A stretch of DNA of 64,000 nucleotides from Acidimicrobiia bacterium (GTDB taxonomy: Bacteria; Actinomycetota; Acidimicrobiia; Acidimicrobiales; Aldehydirespiratoraceae): contig JAJEHD010000003.1 of NCBI GenBank assembly GCA_022819505.1, positions 62,001-126,000 of the forward strand, in the 5' to 3' direction. The notes under the pieces were generated by a model. It had not been told where the DNA came from. It was given only the letters and a program-made list of their open reading frames with translations, and did not search any database. Each line of letters starts with the position of its first letter. The first letter of the stretch is position 1. Position numbers and translations under genes: made by a program. Below are positions 34,030-41,674 of this stretch, one piece after another.

Positions 34030-36423
34030 TCAGGCCAGGCCGCGGACCCGGGACTTGTCCGGGTCGTAGAACGGGTACCGCACCACCTCGGCTCCGATCC
34101 GCTTCTCGTGACCGTCGAGCTTGCCCACCTCGACGGCTGTGCCGATCTCCGCATGCTCCACCGCCATGCGGCACAGCGCGATGTTCTTGCGGAGGATCGG
34201 CGAGATCGTGGCGCTGGTGATGACGCCGACCTGGTTGCGGCCGACATACACGCCGTCGCCGTGGGCGGCGGGCTCGCCGCCGGCCACCTCCAGCCCCACC
34301 AGCCGGCGCTGCGGGTTGTCACGGCGCTTGAGGAGGGCGTCGCGGCCGATGAAGTCGTCCTCCTTGGTCTTGAGCGGCACCGTGAAGCCGATACCGGCCT
34401 CGTAGGGGTCCGTCTGGTCGCAGAACTCGTAGCCGGCGAACACCAGGCCCGACTCGATGCGCAGGATGTCGAGCGCGGCCAGCCCCATTGGGATCAGGCC
34501 GTGATCGGCACCGGCCTCGAAGATGGCGTCCCACACCGCCGGGGCGTCGGTCCGGTGGCAGAACACCTCGTAGCCGAGCTCGCCGGTGTAGCCGGTGCGG
34601 GAGACCACCAGCGGTATGCCGTCGAAGTCGCCGACCCGGGCGATGGTGAACCGGAACCATCCCAGCTCGGCGATCGTCGGCTGGTCGGGCCGGGTCCAGA
34701 CGGCCTGCTCGAGGATCCGGCGGCTGTTGGGTCCCTGGACCTGGAGGTTGTGGAGCTGCTCGGTGGAACTGCGCACCCAGGCCTTAAGCCCCAGGCGCTG
34801 GGCCTGCTCCCGCAGCCAGACACCGCTGTAGCCGAGCTGCCCGCCTATCCAGCGGAAGTTCTGCTGGCCGAGCCGGAACACGGTGCCGTCGTCGATCATG
34901 CCGCCGGTGTGGTGGCACATGGCGGTGTACGACACCTGGCCGTCGGCCAGCTTGCGGACGTTGCGGGTGACGCAGGTCTGCATCAGCAGCTCGGCGTCGG
35001 GCCCGGTCACCTCGTACTTGCGCAACGGGGACAGGTCGATGGCCACCGCGGCCTGCCGGCAGGCCCAGTACTCGGTGATGTGACCGTGCCCGGTATAGGA
35101 GTCGGCCAGCCAGTAGCCGCAGTACTCGCTGAAACTGCGGGTCAAGGCCGACGTCCGCGGATGGAACCCGGTCTCGGAGGTCAGCTGGGCCTCGGAGTCA
35201 GCAGTCATTCGGATCGCCGTCGCTTTCTTGAACCGGTTGGCGGCCCCGTAGACCCGCACCGCGATGTCGGTGAGGGTCCAGGCATTGGCCGCGTCGATGT
35301 CATCCGGGCATGACGTGGACACGCACACCAAGTCCTCCAGGGCTCGCAGCAGCACGTAGTCGCCGGGCCGGGACCACGGCTCGTCGAGGTAGATCTGGTT
35401 GGCGTCGTCCAGCTGGGTGTTGTAGAAGAAGTTGATCGCCTCCCAGCCCCGGCGTCGGGCCACGCCGTAGGGGTCGAGCTGGTTGTTGATGTTGTCGGTG
35501 CAGTTGATGTGGCCGGGGTAGCCCATCTCCTCGTAGTAGCGGGGGTTGCAGGCGGTGTTGAACGTGTCGTGGCGGTCCACCGTGTCCTGGATCACCTCCA
35601 CGAGCGGCTGCATCCTGGCGTTGTAGAACTTCGAGTACAGGCCGGGAGCGGGACAGGTGGCGCCCATGAGCGTGCGGGTGATGGTGGCGTCGAGGCAGAG
35701 ATCTGCGCCCGCTTCCAGGTCAGCCACCGCGAAGCACTGGAAGTCCGAGCACTGCCGGCCCTCCACGTCGACCACCTGGAACCAGTCGCCCTTGGCCACC
35801 TGGTAGGCGACCGCGGTGCTGTGCTTGATGATGAAGTCCTGGCTGGGGTCGGCCAGCGGTGCCGGCAGCAAGGGCTTGTCGCCGTCGGAGATCGGGTCGC
35901 GGCGGTGCACGTACACGATTAGGTCGGTGGGGGGAGCGCCGCCGTGGGCCGACATCGCCTCGCCCGGCGCGGCCACCACGCAGGCGATGTCGGCGTCAGC
36001 CACTACGCGGGCACGGCTGTCCGGGGGCGTGTCGCCGTCGAGCAGCCTCAACGGGGAGGCCGCCCGCACAGCCGTCAAGTCGATGCCGGCCCGCTCGAGA
36101 CCTGCCCGCACCCGCCGGGCGTCCCAGAGTTCGGCCGACAGGATGTCCAGGGCGGCCGGTTCGGCCGTTGATCCGCGGTTCCCGCCGTTCCCGTCCGCTC
36201 CGGCCGAGCGTAGCAGTCCGGGGTCGGACCGCCCGCCGGTGTCGAAGGCGATCAGTTCGCACCGCTGGCGACCCTCGGGGTCAACGACCTCCAATTCGTC
36301 CCCGGCACCGAGTGCCAGCACGGTCGCACCGCCTCCGGTCACCCGGTAGCGCTCCACGCCGGGACCGAGCATCATCAGCCCGGGTACCAGGACCCGGGGC
36401 TGCTCCGGCGCGATCGTCGTCAT
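34030..36423 (-). CDS. tdm: TMAO demethylase (DUF1989 + GcvT-like THF domain fusion)
   Basis: 797 aa, the size of known Tdm. The N-terminal half (about 1-410) is a DUF1989-type domain with a Cys/His-rich region (His285, Cys292, Cys308, Cys367, Cys372) from which zinc ligands probably come. The second half (about 425-797) is a glycine-cleavage T-protein-like tetrahydrofolate domain with VAIDLSPLRKYEVTGPDAE, RTGYTGELGYEVFC and GLAALDILRIESGLVFAGYE. Tdm cleaves TMAO to dimethylamine and formaldehyde, and the T-like domain is thought to pass formaldehyde to tetrahydrofolate. Immediate linkage to tmm is strong support. A dimethylglycine dehydrogenase-like role is excluded by the DUF1989 half and lack of an FAD fold. 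Confidence 0.92.
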   Translation of the reverse strand: MTTIAPEQPRVLVPGLMMLGPGVERYRVTGGGATVLALGAGDELEVVDPEGRQRCELIAFDTGGRSDPGLLRSAGADGNGGNRGSTAEPAALDILSAELWDARRVRAGLERAGIDLTAVRAASPLRLLDGDTPPDSRARVVADADIACVVAAPGEAMSAHGGAPPTDLIVYVHRRDPISDGDKPLLPAPLADPSQDFIIKHSTAVAYQVAKGDWFQVVDVEGRQCSDFQCFAVADLEAGADLCLDATITRTLMGATCPAPGLYSKFYNARMQPLVEVIQDTVDRHDTFNTACNPRYYEEMGYPGHINCTDNINNQLDPYGVARRRGWEAINFFYNTQLDDANQIYLDEPWSRPGDYVLLRALEDLVCVSTSCPDDIDAANAWTLTDIAVRVYGAANRFKKATAIRMTADSEAQLTSETGFHPRTSALTRSFSEYCGYWLADSYTGHGHITEYWACRQAAVAIDLSPLRKYEVTGPDAELLMQTCVTRNVRKLADGQVSYTAMCHHTGGMIDDGTVFRLGQQNFRWIGGQLGYSGVWLREQAQRLGLKAWVRSSTEQLHNLQVQGPNSRRILEQAVWTRPDQPTIAELGWFRFTIARVGDFDGIPLVVSRTGYTGELGYEVFCHRTDAPAVWDAIFEAGADHGLIPMGLAALDILRIESGLVFAGYEFCDQTDPYEAGIGFTVPLKTKEDDFIGRDALLKRRDNPQRRLVGLEVAGGEPAAHGDGVYVGRNQVGVITSATISPILRKNIALCRMAVEHAEIGTAVEVGKLDGHEKRIGAEVVRYPFYDPDKSRVRGLA

Positions 36424-36490
36424 GGCCGCCTCCCGAGAGTACGTGCGCTCCGGTCAGTCTCGCGGCGCGGCTTCACGGCTGCAAGCAGTT

Positions 36491-36895
36491 TCAGCGCCGG
36501 CGTCGGCCCAAGGGTCCCGAGAGTCCCCGCCCTCCAGGTTCGTCGCCCGCCTTGCCAACATTGGCGAACATGTCCCAGACGAGCAGGACCGTGGCCACCA
36601 GACAGGCGGCGATCGCTATGGCGAGCCCCCACGCCGGGTCCGCCTCGCTGTTGAACAGCTCCCGGATCGCGGTGGCGGCCGAGAAGCCGACACCGATCCA
36701 GGCCGGTCTCCACCCCACCTGTACCAGACCGACGGTGATAAGGCAGACGACCAGGACGAGCTGTCCTGCGCTGGTGCTGGTGCCCAGCACCGATTCTGCA
36801 CCGTTCTCGCCGGCGGTCGTCTGCCACGGCAGGAACGTCACTAGGGCCGCGACGACACCGCATACCTGAGCGATCCGTTTACGTGGGATCTTCAC
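36491..36895 (-). CDS. Small four-helix membrane protein, unknown
   Basis: 134 aa from a GTG at 36895. Four hydrophobic segments are visible (about residues 8-25, 42-62, 65-82 and 88-110), followed by a basic Gly/Arg-rich tail. TM1 ends with FLPW and a short outside loop rich in polar residues follows. No family is recognised. It lies 67 nt upstream of tdm on the same strand but is separated from the amt operon by a strong hairpin at 36929-36967, so if it is co-transcribed it goes with tdm. A role in amine uptake is possible but unsupported. Confidence 0.65.
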   Translation of the reverse strand: MKIPRKRIAQVCGVVAALVTFLPWQTTAGENGAESVLGTSTSAGQLVLVVCLITVGLVQVGWRPAWIGVGFSAATAIRELFNSEADPAWGLAIAIAACLVATVLLVWDMFANVGKAGDEPGGRGLSGPLGRRRR

Positions 36896-36928
36896 AGCCA
36901 GAGATCAGGGGCTCTAGAAGCCAAGCAG

Positions 36929-36967
36929 GGGCTGGCGCCGCGCCGCTATGCACGACGCGGCGCCAGC
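36929..36967 (-). terminator. GC-rich hairpin terminator of the amt operon
   Basis: A perfect 13-bp inverted repeat (GGCTGGCGCCGCG at 36929-36941 and its reverse complement at 36955-36967) with a 13-nt loop lies 26 nt beyond the stop of the last small gene of the amt operon. There is no clear T-run, as is common for terminators in GC-rich actinobacteria. It also separates that operon from the downstream 134-aa gene. Confidence 0.65.
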
Positions 36968-36992
36968 CGCCTTGAATGGGGTGAGTTTGCCG

Positions 36993-37118
36993 TCAGAAAG
37001 CCTGGATGGCGATGATGGTGAAGACAAGGCAGGCGATCGTGAAGACGATGAACGCCATCTCGATGCCCTTGTCGTGGCCCTGCTTTCCCTGGAACTCGAT
37101 TTGCTTGCGTCGAGCCAT
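36993..37118 (-). CDS. 41-aa single-pass membrane protein (amt operon)
   Basis: The ATG at 37118 is 1 nt after the stop of the preceding 74-aa gene, with a GGAGGAC ribosome site inside that gene's end. The product starts with a basic/polar segment (MARRKQIEFQGKQGHDKG) and ends with one hydrophobic helix (about residues 20-40). It is not a recognised family. The tight packing and proper ribosome site argue that it is translated. A role as a small partner of a membrane transporter is an inference. Confidence 0.65.
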   Translation of the reverse strand: MARRKQIEFQGKQGHDKGIEMAFIVFTIACLVFTIIAIQAF

Positions 37119-37119
37119 G

Positions 37120-37344
37120 TCAGTCCTCCGAGCTGTACTTGTCGGCCAGCCGGTCGGCTGCGTGGTTGAGCAGCTTGTCCTCGCGCACCGTCACCAGGAG
37201 CGCCGAGATCACCGAGACGGCGATCCCGAGGATGGCGAGAACGTACGAGGCGGTGTTGCCGCCCGGTCCCCAGGTGAAGTACCCGGTGGTGCCGTCGGCA
37301 GCATCGAGGGCGGCTTGCCAGCTGTCATAGGGGAAGGTGTTCAT
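37120..37344 (-). CDS. 74-aa membrane protein (amt operon)
   Basis: The ATG at 37344 has an excellent AAGGAGGAC ribosome site. An aromatic/Gly-rich external-looking N-terminus (ALDAADGTTGYFTWGPGG) is followed by one helix (about residues 33-53, YVLAILGIAVSVISALLV) and an acidic/basic tail. It is not recognised. It lies between two other tiny membrane proteins downstream of the ammonium transporter, which suggests a small-subunit set for one membrane complex. A palindrome at 37360-37375 lies in its leader. Confidence 0.7.
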   Translation of the reverse strand: MNTFPYDSWQAALDAADGTTGYFTWGPGGNTASYVLAILGIAVSVISALLVTVREDKLLNHAADRLADKYSSED

Positions 37345-37359
37345 TCAGTCCTCCTTAGT

Positions 37360-37375
37360 ACTGAACACGTTCAGT
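37360..37375. promoter_or_regulatory. 16-bp palindrome ahead of the 74-aa gene
   Basis: ACTGAAC and its exact reverse complement GTTCAGT flank a 2-nt centre. The palindrome overlaps the stop codon of the 43-aa gene and lies 15 nt before the start of the 74-aa gene. Size and symmetry fit a TetR-type operator or a short mRNA hairpin that tunes translation between the two genes. Confidence 0.4.
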
Positions 37376-37502
37376 GGTCTTGTCGACCGGGTGGCTGCGC
37401 CTCCTGCTGAGCCCGCCTGCGCTTGCCCCAGTACCCGGCGGCTATGACCACCAGGTACATGACGGCCAGGGCAGGGATGAGCTGCAGCCATGAGGCGGAC
37501 AC
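37371..37502 (-). CDS. 43-aa single-pass membrane protein directly after amt
   Basis: A GTG at 37502, 4 nt after the amt stop codon, opens a 43-codon frame. The product has one hydrophobic helix (WLQLIPALAVMYLVVIAAGY, residues 5-24) followed by a short basic segment (KRRR) and a polar tail, so by the positive-inside rule the C-terminus is probably cytoplasmic. No family is recognised. Its start position suggests translational coupling to the ammonium transporter. Confidence 0.6.
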   Translation of the reverse strand: MSASWLQLIPALAVMYLVVIAAGYWGKRRRAQQEAQPPGRQDH

Positions 37503-37506
37503 CCGG

Positions 37507-38925
37507 CTAGCGGTTGGCGGCGAGGTCCGCCCGCAGCGTGGCGTCGGCGGACTCCCGGGTGCCGTCGGCGTGGGTGATGGCCTCTTCGGCCCGGCCGAAC
37601 TCCGGATAGAAGTCCGTCTCGAACTCGGCCATGTCGAGGCCCTCGACCTCCACCTCGGGCGGGACCCTCAGCAGGTTCAGCTTCTTGAGGATGAACGATG
37701 CCACGTAGCCCGTAATGAAGGACAGCGCGAATATCGCGGTCACGCCCACGAGCTGGCCCAGGAAGCTGGTCTTCACGTCGGCGGGCCCGGTCGGGTAGCC
37801 GGCGGCGAAGATGCCGACGGCCAACGCGCCCCACATTCCCATGAAGCCGTGGACGGAAACCGCTCCGACCGCGTCGTCGACACGGGCCTTGGTCTCCAGC
37901 CAACCGCCGATGTGGTAGCACAGCCCGGCCGAGAAGAAGGCCAGCAGCAGCACCAGGTTGGGGCTGTAGATGTCGGCGCCCGCCGATACCGCCACCACGC
38001 CGGCCAGACCACCGGAGATGGTCCAGAACGGGTCTCCCCGGCTGAAGATGTAGCCGCCGGCGAAGCCGCCGGCGAAGCCCATCGTGATGGTGTAGGTGAT
38101 TGCCGACAGCGTGGCCGGGTTGAAGTAGATGTTGGCCCAGCCCGGCTGGGTGTCGCCAAGGATGGCGAGGCACGCCGCGTAGAAGGCGTAGAAGGCGGTG
38201 AAGATGATCATCAGCCCCATCAGCGTGAGATGGAGGTTGTGGGGCTGGAAGGTTCTCGTGCCGCCGTTGCTGTCGTACCTCCCGATCCGCGGACCGAGGT
38301 TGTACAGCACGCCGAGGGCGAAGATGCCGGCCACGCCGTGAACGACCATGGAGGCCGCAAAGTCGTGGTAGCCGAAGTGAACGACCAGCCAGCCTCCGTA
38401 GCTCCAGCCCCAGGCCGCCGCGACGACCCAGACGATGCCGCCCATCAGGGCGGTCAGCCAGAGGTAGGCCGAGATGCGGATGCGCTCGATCACCGAGCCG
38501 GACATAATCGATCCGGTCGTCCACGAGAACAGCACGAAGGCCGCCCAGAAGACGCCGGTGATGTTGTCGCCGAGGTTCGGTCCCGCGGAGCCGTCCCACG
38601 GCAGGCCGTACTGGCTGCCGCAGTAGTAGAGCTCTGTGAGCCCCGCAGGCTTGGCTCCGTCGGCTGAGACTGTGAACTTGATGCCCTCCTGCATGCAGAA
38701 GTACACGTACCAGCCGAAGTAGTAGAACGTCGGTGTCACAACCGCGATCGTCATGATGTTCTTCATCGCCGTCGACATGACGTTCTTGCGGCGGCTGACG
38801 CCGGCTTCGTAGGTCATGAACCCCACGTGCAGCAACCACATGATGGCGACGGTAAAGAAGTAGTAAGCCTCCGAGAACACTTCGATCGAGTTGCTTGTTT
38901 CGTAGGCAACTTGAGCGAGTATCAC
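37507..38925 (-). CDS. amt: Ammonium transporter (Amt/MEP/Rh family)
   Basis: The GTG at 38925, with GGGGGTGA upstream, gives 472 aa. About 11 transmembrane segments are seen. Family features include FTVAIMWLLHVGFMTYEAG, the channel histidines in VVHGVAGIFALG and VSVHGFMGMWGAL, and FSWTTGSIMSGSVIERIR. Relative to E. coli AmtB there is an extra loop after TM2 (FCMQEGIKF to WDGSAGPN), as in some actinobacterial and archaeal members. It imports ammonium or possibly methylammonium, which fits a methylated-amine nitrogen locus. No GlnK/PII gene is next to it; instead three tiny membrane proteins follow. Confidence 0.93.
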   Translation of the reverse strand: MILAQVAYETSNSIEVFSEAYYFFTVAIMWLLHVGFMTYEAGVSRRKNVMSTAMKNIMTIAVVTPTFYYFGWYVYFCMQEGIKFTVSADGAKPAGLTELYYCGSQYGLPWDGSAGPNLGDNITGVFWAAFVLFSWTTGSIMSGSVIERIRISAYLWLTALMGGIVWVVAAAWGWSYGGWLVVHFGYHDFAASMVVHGVAGIFALGVLYNLGPRIGRYDSNGGTRTFQPHNLHLTLMGLMIIFTAFYAFYAACLAILGDTQPGWANIYFNPATLSAITYTITMGFAGGFAGGYIFSRGDPFWTISGGLAGVVAVSAGADIYSPNLVLLLAFFSAGLCYHIGGWLETKARVDDAVGAVSVHGFMGMWGALAVGIFAAGYPTGPADVKTSFLGQLVGVTAIFALSFITGYVASFILKKLNLLRVPPEVEVEGLDMAEFETDFYPEFGRAEEAITHADGTRESADATLRADLAANR

Positions 38926-38954
38926 TGACTCACCCCCAATTCTTCTTGTCCGCT

Positions 38955-38966
38955 CCGACCGGTCGG
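38955..38966. promoter_or_regulatory. 12-bp palindrome in the amt leader
   Basis: CCGACCGGTCGG is a perfect 12-bp palindrome 30 nt upstream of the amt start, within the 128-bp gap to the 127-aa gene. It could be an operator site. The sequence does not match a nitrogen-regulator consensus known to me (GlnR or AmtR), and chance is possible in GC-rich DNA. Confidence 0.3.
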
Positions 38967-39053
38967 CCGGACTCCGGCACAATAGCACAGCCCCGGCGTG
39001 CAGTCCTGTCGAGCCTGCTTGGATGTTCGGCGCGGGACCGAGACAGGACCCGG

Positions 39054-39437
39054 CTAGCCCCCACCAAGCGTGGTGACCCTGACTTGGCGCACTTCGCCGT
39101 CATCCGCCTTCACATAGACGGCCGCGTGGTGCAGGAAGTCATCGGGATCACCTTCGGGATCGGGCACGGTGAACAAAACCACCCACATCAGTTCGGCCGG
39201 GAAGCCTTGTTGCAGCAGCTTGGCCTCGGTCTTGGCGGGCACGAAGGCATCGGGCGCGGCCTCAAGCGCGGCCAGCGCATTGGCGACGGCCTCCTCCTCG
39301 CTGATTCTCTCTCCAACACAGGCCCGGGGGGCTAGGACGACGATGGCTACCAGCACCAGTCCAACGACGATGAGCAGCTTGGTGCGCCTCGGGCGAGCGG
39401 GTTGACGGAACGGACGGGTCGGCTGGTCGTCGGGCAT
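39054..39437 (-). CDS. 127-aa membrane-anchored protein, unknown
   Basis: The N-terminus is polar and basic (residues 1-19), then one transmembrane helix (about 20-36, LLIVVGLVLVAIVVLAP) is followed by an external domain of about 90 residues. That domain has an acidic helix (SEEEAVANALAALEAAPDAF) and a strand pair (WVVLFTVPD, AAVYVKADDGEVRQV), a layout resembling a PepSY-like fold, though this is only a visual similarity. It lies 27 nt downstream of the 76-aa gene and on the same strand as amt. Function unknown. Confidence 0.7.
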   Translation of the reverse strand: MPDDQPTRPFRQPARPRRTKLLIVVGLVLVAIVVLAPRACVGERISEEEAVANALAALEAAPDAFVPAKTEAKLLQQGFPAELMWVVLFTVPDPEGDPDDFLHHAAVYVKADDGEVRQVRVTTLGGG

Positions 39438-39464
39438 CGTCGGCGTCCTAAGCGGTCGTCGGGG

Positions 39465-39695
39465 TCAACTCTTGTCGAGCGGGCGCACGAAGAATCGCAG
39501 GATGATGTAGCCCACGACATGGGTCATGGCCACGAACGTCAGCCACCACACCACGGCTCTCGGCCGGTAGCCGCGTTCCCGGCATTCCCAGAACGTGAGC
39601 CCGAGCGCGGCCACCAGCAGTATCCAGAGCACCGCGCTCTGGGTTGCCGCGCCCCCGCTCTCGCTGAGCCAGCCCACGGCGATCATCAGTCCCAC
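39465..39695 (-). CDS. 76-aa two- to three-helix membrane protein, unknown
   Basis: From a GTG at 39695. Hydrophobic segments at about residues 1-10, 18-35 and 46-68 are separated by a charged loop (ECRERGYRPR). The second loop and Trp-rich helix (AVVWWLTFVAMTHVVGYIIL) suggest a small integral membrane protein. An upstream ATG is out of frame. No family is recognised; it sits 36 nt after the XRE-cupin regulator and may share its transcript. Confidence 0.6.
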   Translation of the reverse strand: MGLMIAVGWLSESGGAATQSAVLWILLVAALGLTFWECRERGYRPRAVVWWLTFVAMTHVVGYIILRFFVRPLDKS

Positions 39696-39731
39696 GGTCT
39701 CGCCCCGGTCGCTGCCCCGACGGCCATACTC

Positions 39732-40406
39732 TCATCCTCCCGCCGCGGTCCGCGGCTCGGTGGCCGGGTACACCTTGATGGAGATGAACCGTATAGGCAA
39801 CTCGACCAGCTCGACCGGACCGTGAGCCACCTCGCCGTGGATCTGCATGGTGTCTCCCGCGTTCAAACGGTAGGCGGTGCCGCCGTAGCCGTAGTCGAGG
39901 GACCCCTCGAGCACATGTAGGAACTCGACGCCGGGATGCTGGTAAAGGGGGAACACACCGCCGGGCTCGGTGATGGTGGTGATCATCGGTTCGATGACTC
40001 GGTTGGGGCCTCGCAGGGTGCCGAGATCCTGGTAGAGCCGCCCCGGCCCGCCCCCCTGGTGGTGGATCTCGTGGCCCTCTCCGGCCCGCACGATCACCAG
40101 GTCGTGTTCCTCGTCGAGGCCCCTGAACAGCGCGGTGACCGGCACACGCGCCGTCGCCGCCAGCCGCACCAGCGTCGACAGGCTTGGAGCGCTCTGGCCG
40201 TGCTCGATCTTGGAGAGCATCCCCAGGGAGATGTCGGCCTCCGCCGCGAAGGTCGACATCGTCATGTTCATCGCCTGGCGCAGCTCCCGGACCCGGCTTC
40301 CCACCACCCGGCACAGCTCCGCGGCGGTGACCGGTGAAGCCAGGACCTCGCTCAGGCGTCCTTCGACGGGCTCGTCGCCCGCATCGTCGCCGGCCATGGA
40401 TGCCAT
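39732..40406 (-). CDS. XRE-family transcriptional regulator with C-terminal cupin
   Basis: 224 aa. A helix-turn-helix of the XRE type spans about residues 34-92 (RVRELRQAMNMTMSTFA and ISLGMLSKIEHGQSAPSLST). A cupin follows (about 130-215) with PLYQHPGVEFLHVLEGSL and HGEVAHGPVELVE. Such HTH-cupin proteins sense small molecules such as amines or amino acids and repress nearby catabolic genes. Its own leader holds the palindrome at 40423-40437, consistent with autoregulation. The shared box before tmm suggests trimethylamine oxidation as a target (inference). Confidence 0.9.
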   Translation of the reverse strand: MASMAGDDAGDEPVEGRLSEVLASPVTAAELCRVVGSRVRELRQAMNMTMSTFAAEADISLGMLSKIEHGQSAPSLSTLVRLAATARVPVTALFRGLDEEHDLVIVRAGEGHEIHHQGGGPGRLYQDLGTLRGPNRVIEPMITTITEPGGVFPLYQHPGVEFLHVLEGSLDYGYGGTAYRLNAGDTMQIHGEVAHGPVELVELPIRFISIKVYPATEPRTAAGG

Positions 40407-40422
40407 TCTTCGATTATTGCCA

Positions 40423-40437
40423 CTAATTGACAGTTAG
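40423..40437. promoter_or_regulatory. Palindromic CTAA-N7-TTAG operator candidate before the XRE-cupin gene
   Basis: CTAATTGACAGTTAG reads nearly the same on both strands (12 of 15 positions symmetric), 17 nt upstream of the regulator start. It lies between divergent genes (regulator and histidine phosphatase) and contains the 9-mer ATTGACAGT also found before tmm at 33984-33992. Likely the binding site of the XRE-cupin protein. Confidence 0.5.
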
Positions 40438-40490
40438 CGGCGAACCGCGGCCGACGGCGGCCTGCGCGCGGTGAGGTCTACCATCGGCGA

Positions 40491-41084
40491 ATCCTGATCC
40501 TCCTGCGCCACGGCCGCACGCCCAACAACGCTCAGGCCCGGCTCCAGGGCCAGTTCGACTCGCCACTCGACGAGGTCGGATTGGAGCAGTCTGCCGTGGT
40601 GGGGGAGGCCCTCCGTGACCGTTGGCCGGTGGACCGGCTGGTTGTGTCGTCCCGTCGCCGGACCCAGCAGACGGCGCGGGCTGCCGGTCTAGCCGACGTT
40701 CCCACCACGGTCGATGATCGATGGACGGAGATCGACTTCGGCGCCTACGACGATCGCCGCATCGGCGATGTCATGGCTGAGCTCGCAGCGGCGTGGGCCT
40801 CCGACGTGTCCTACGTGCCGCCGGGGGGCGAGTCGATGACCAGTCTGCACGAACGAGTCGGCGAGGCGGTCGCCGAGCTCGCCGGGGAGGCCACCACGAG
40901 CAACATCCTGGTGGTGACCCACGCCACCCCCATCAAGTCGGCGGTGGTGTGGCTGCTCGGCGGCGGCGCTGAGATGATCATGCGCCTGCGGGTGAGCCTC
41001 GCCTCCATCACAGCCTTCAGGCCGGTAGCTCACGGGCTCGTCCTCAGCGAGTTCAACTGGTGCCCGGCACGCCACCTCAGCTAG
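40491..41084 (+). CDS. Histidine phosphatase family protein (phosphoglycerate-mutase-like), start uncertain
   Basis: The frame encodes the catalytic LLRHGRTPNNAQARLQGQ motif near position 40500, then VVSSRRRTQQTARAA, WTEIDFGAYDD (acid region) and LVVTHATPIKSAV with the second catalytic His. No ATG, GTG or TTG occurs in frame between the upstream stop at 40428 and the RHG motif; the first canonical start (TTG 40581) would cut the catalytic motif off. A rare start (ATC 40491 or CTG 40494), perhaps leaderless behind the TACCAT box at 40479, or a sequencing error, must be assumed. Members remove phosphate from sugars, nucleotides or cofactors; substrate unknown. Confidence 0.7.
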   Translation: MLILLRHGRTPNNAQARLQGQFDSPLDEVGLEQSAVVGEALRDRWPVDRLVVSSRRRTQQTARAAGLADVPTTVDDRWTEIDFGAYDDRRIGDVMAELAAAWASDVSYVPPGGESMTSLHERVGEAVAELAGEATTSNILVVTHATPIKSAVVWLLGGGAEMIMRLRVSLASITAFRPVAHGLVLSEFNWCPARHLS

Positions 41085-41175
41085 CCCCGTAGTCCGGGCC
41101 GGGCTTTGCCGTACAGACCGGCCGGCCGTATCGTCGAAGGCGGTCCATGGCTCCGGCTCCGGGGGGCGCGCAACG

Positions 41176-41649
41176 ATGATCTCAGGAATGAACCACGCCG
41201 TTCTGTACGTACGCGACGCCCGCCGTCACCAGAAGTTCTACGCCGACGTGCTCGGCTTCACCACCGTGATCGACGGTCCCGGCGCCTACGTCTTCATGCG
41301 GGCCCCGCTCTCGGAGAACCACCACGACATCGTCTTCTTCTCGATCGGCGAGGAGGCGGGGGCCTCCCAGGCCGGTCGAAGCACGGTCGGCCTCTACCAC
41401 ATCGCCTGGGAGGTCGGCAGCCTCGATGAGCTGGTCGAGATGCGCCAGCGGCTGGCTGCGGCCGGGGCGCTGGTAGGCCAGAGCGACCACGGACCCAACA
41501 AGAGCCTGTACGCCAAGGATCCCGACGGCCTGGAGTTCGAGGTGATGTGGCTGGTGCCCCCGCAGTACTGGGGAGACGAGGAGCACCAGGCCATCATCCG
41601 CCCCCTCGACCTCGATGCCGACAGGGCGCGGTTCGCAGCGCTCGGCTGA
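41176..41649 (+). CDS. VOC-family (glyoxalase/extradiol dioxygenase-like) protein
   Basis: 157 aa with one pair of beta-alpha-beta-beta-beta modules. The metal-site residues are visible: His7 (MNHAVLYVRD), a His in LYHIAWEVGS and a Glu in LEFEVMWLVP, with KDPDGLEFE the standard end of the second module. The family includes catechol 2,3-dioxygenases, glyoxalases and fosfomycin-resistance proteins. It starts the plus-strand operon VOC, cupin, hyuA, hyuB, acyl-CoA ligase. A TATCGT box 28-33 nt upstream of the ATG (41128) may be the -10 element. Substrate unknown. Confidence 0.85.
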   Translation: MISGMNHAVLYVRDARRHQKFYADVLGFTTVIDGPGAYVFMRAPLSENHHDIVFFSIGEEAGASQAGRSTVGLYHIAWEVGSLDELVEMRQRLAAAGALVGQSDHGPNKSLYAKDPDGLEFEVMWLVPPQYWGDEEHQAIIRPLDLDADRARFAALG

Positions 41650-41674
41650 GCGCACACGAAGGAGCAGCACGTCG

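Noticed and set aside
34030..36423. Dimethylglycine/sarcosine dehydrogenase because of the GcvT-like half
   Set aside because: There is no FAD fold; the N-terminal half is DUF1989-like, which with GcvT defines Tdm, and tmm is adjacent.
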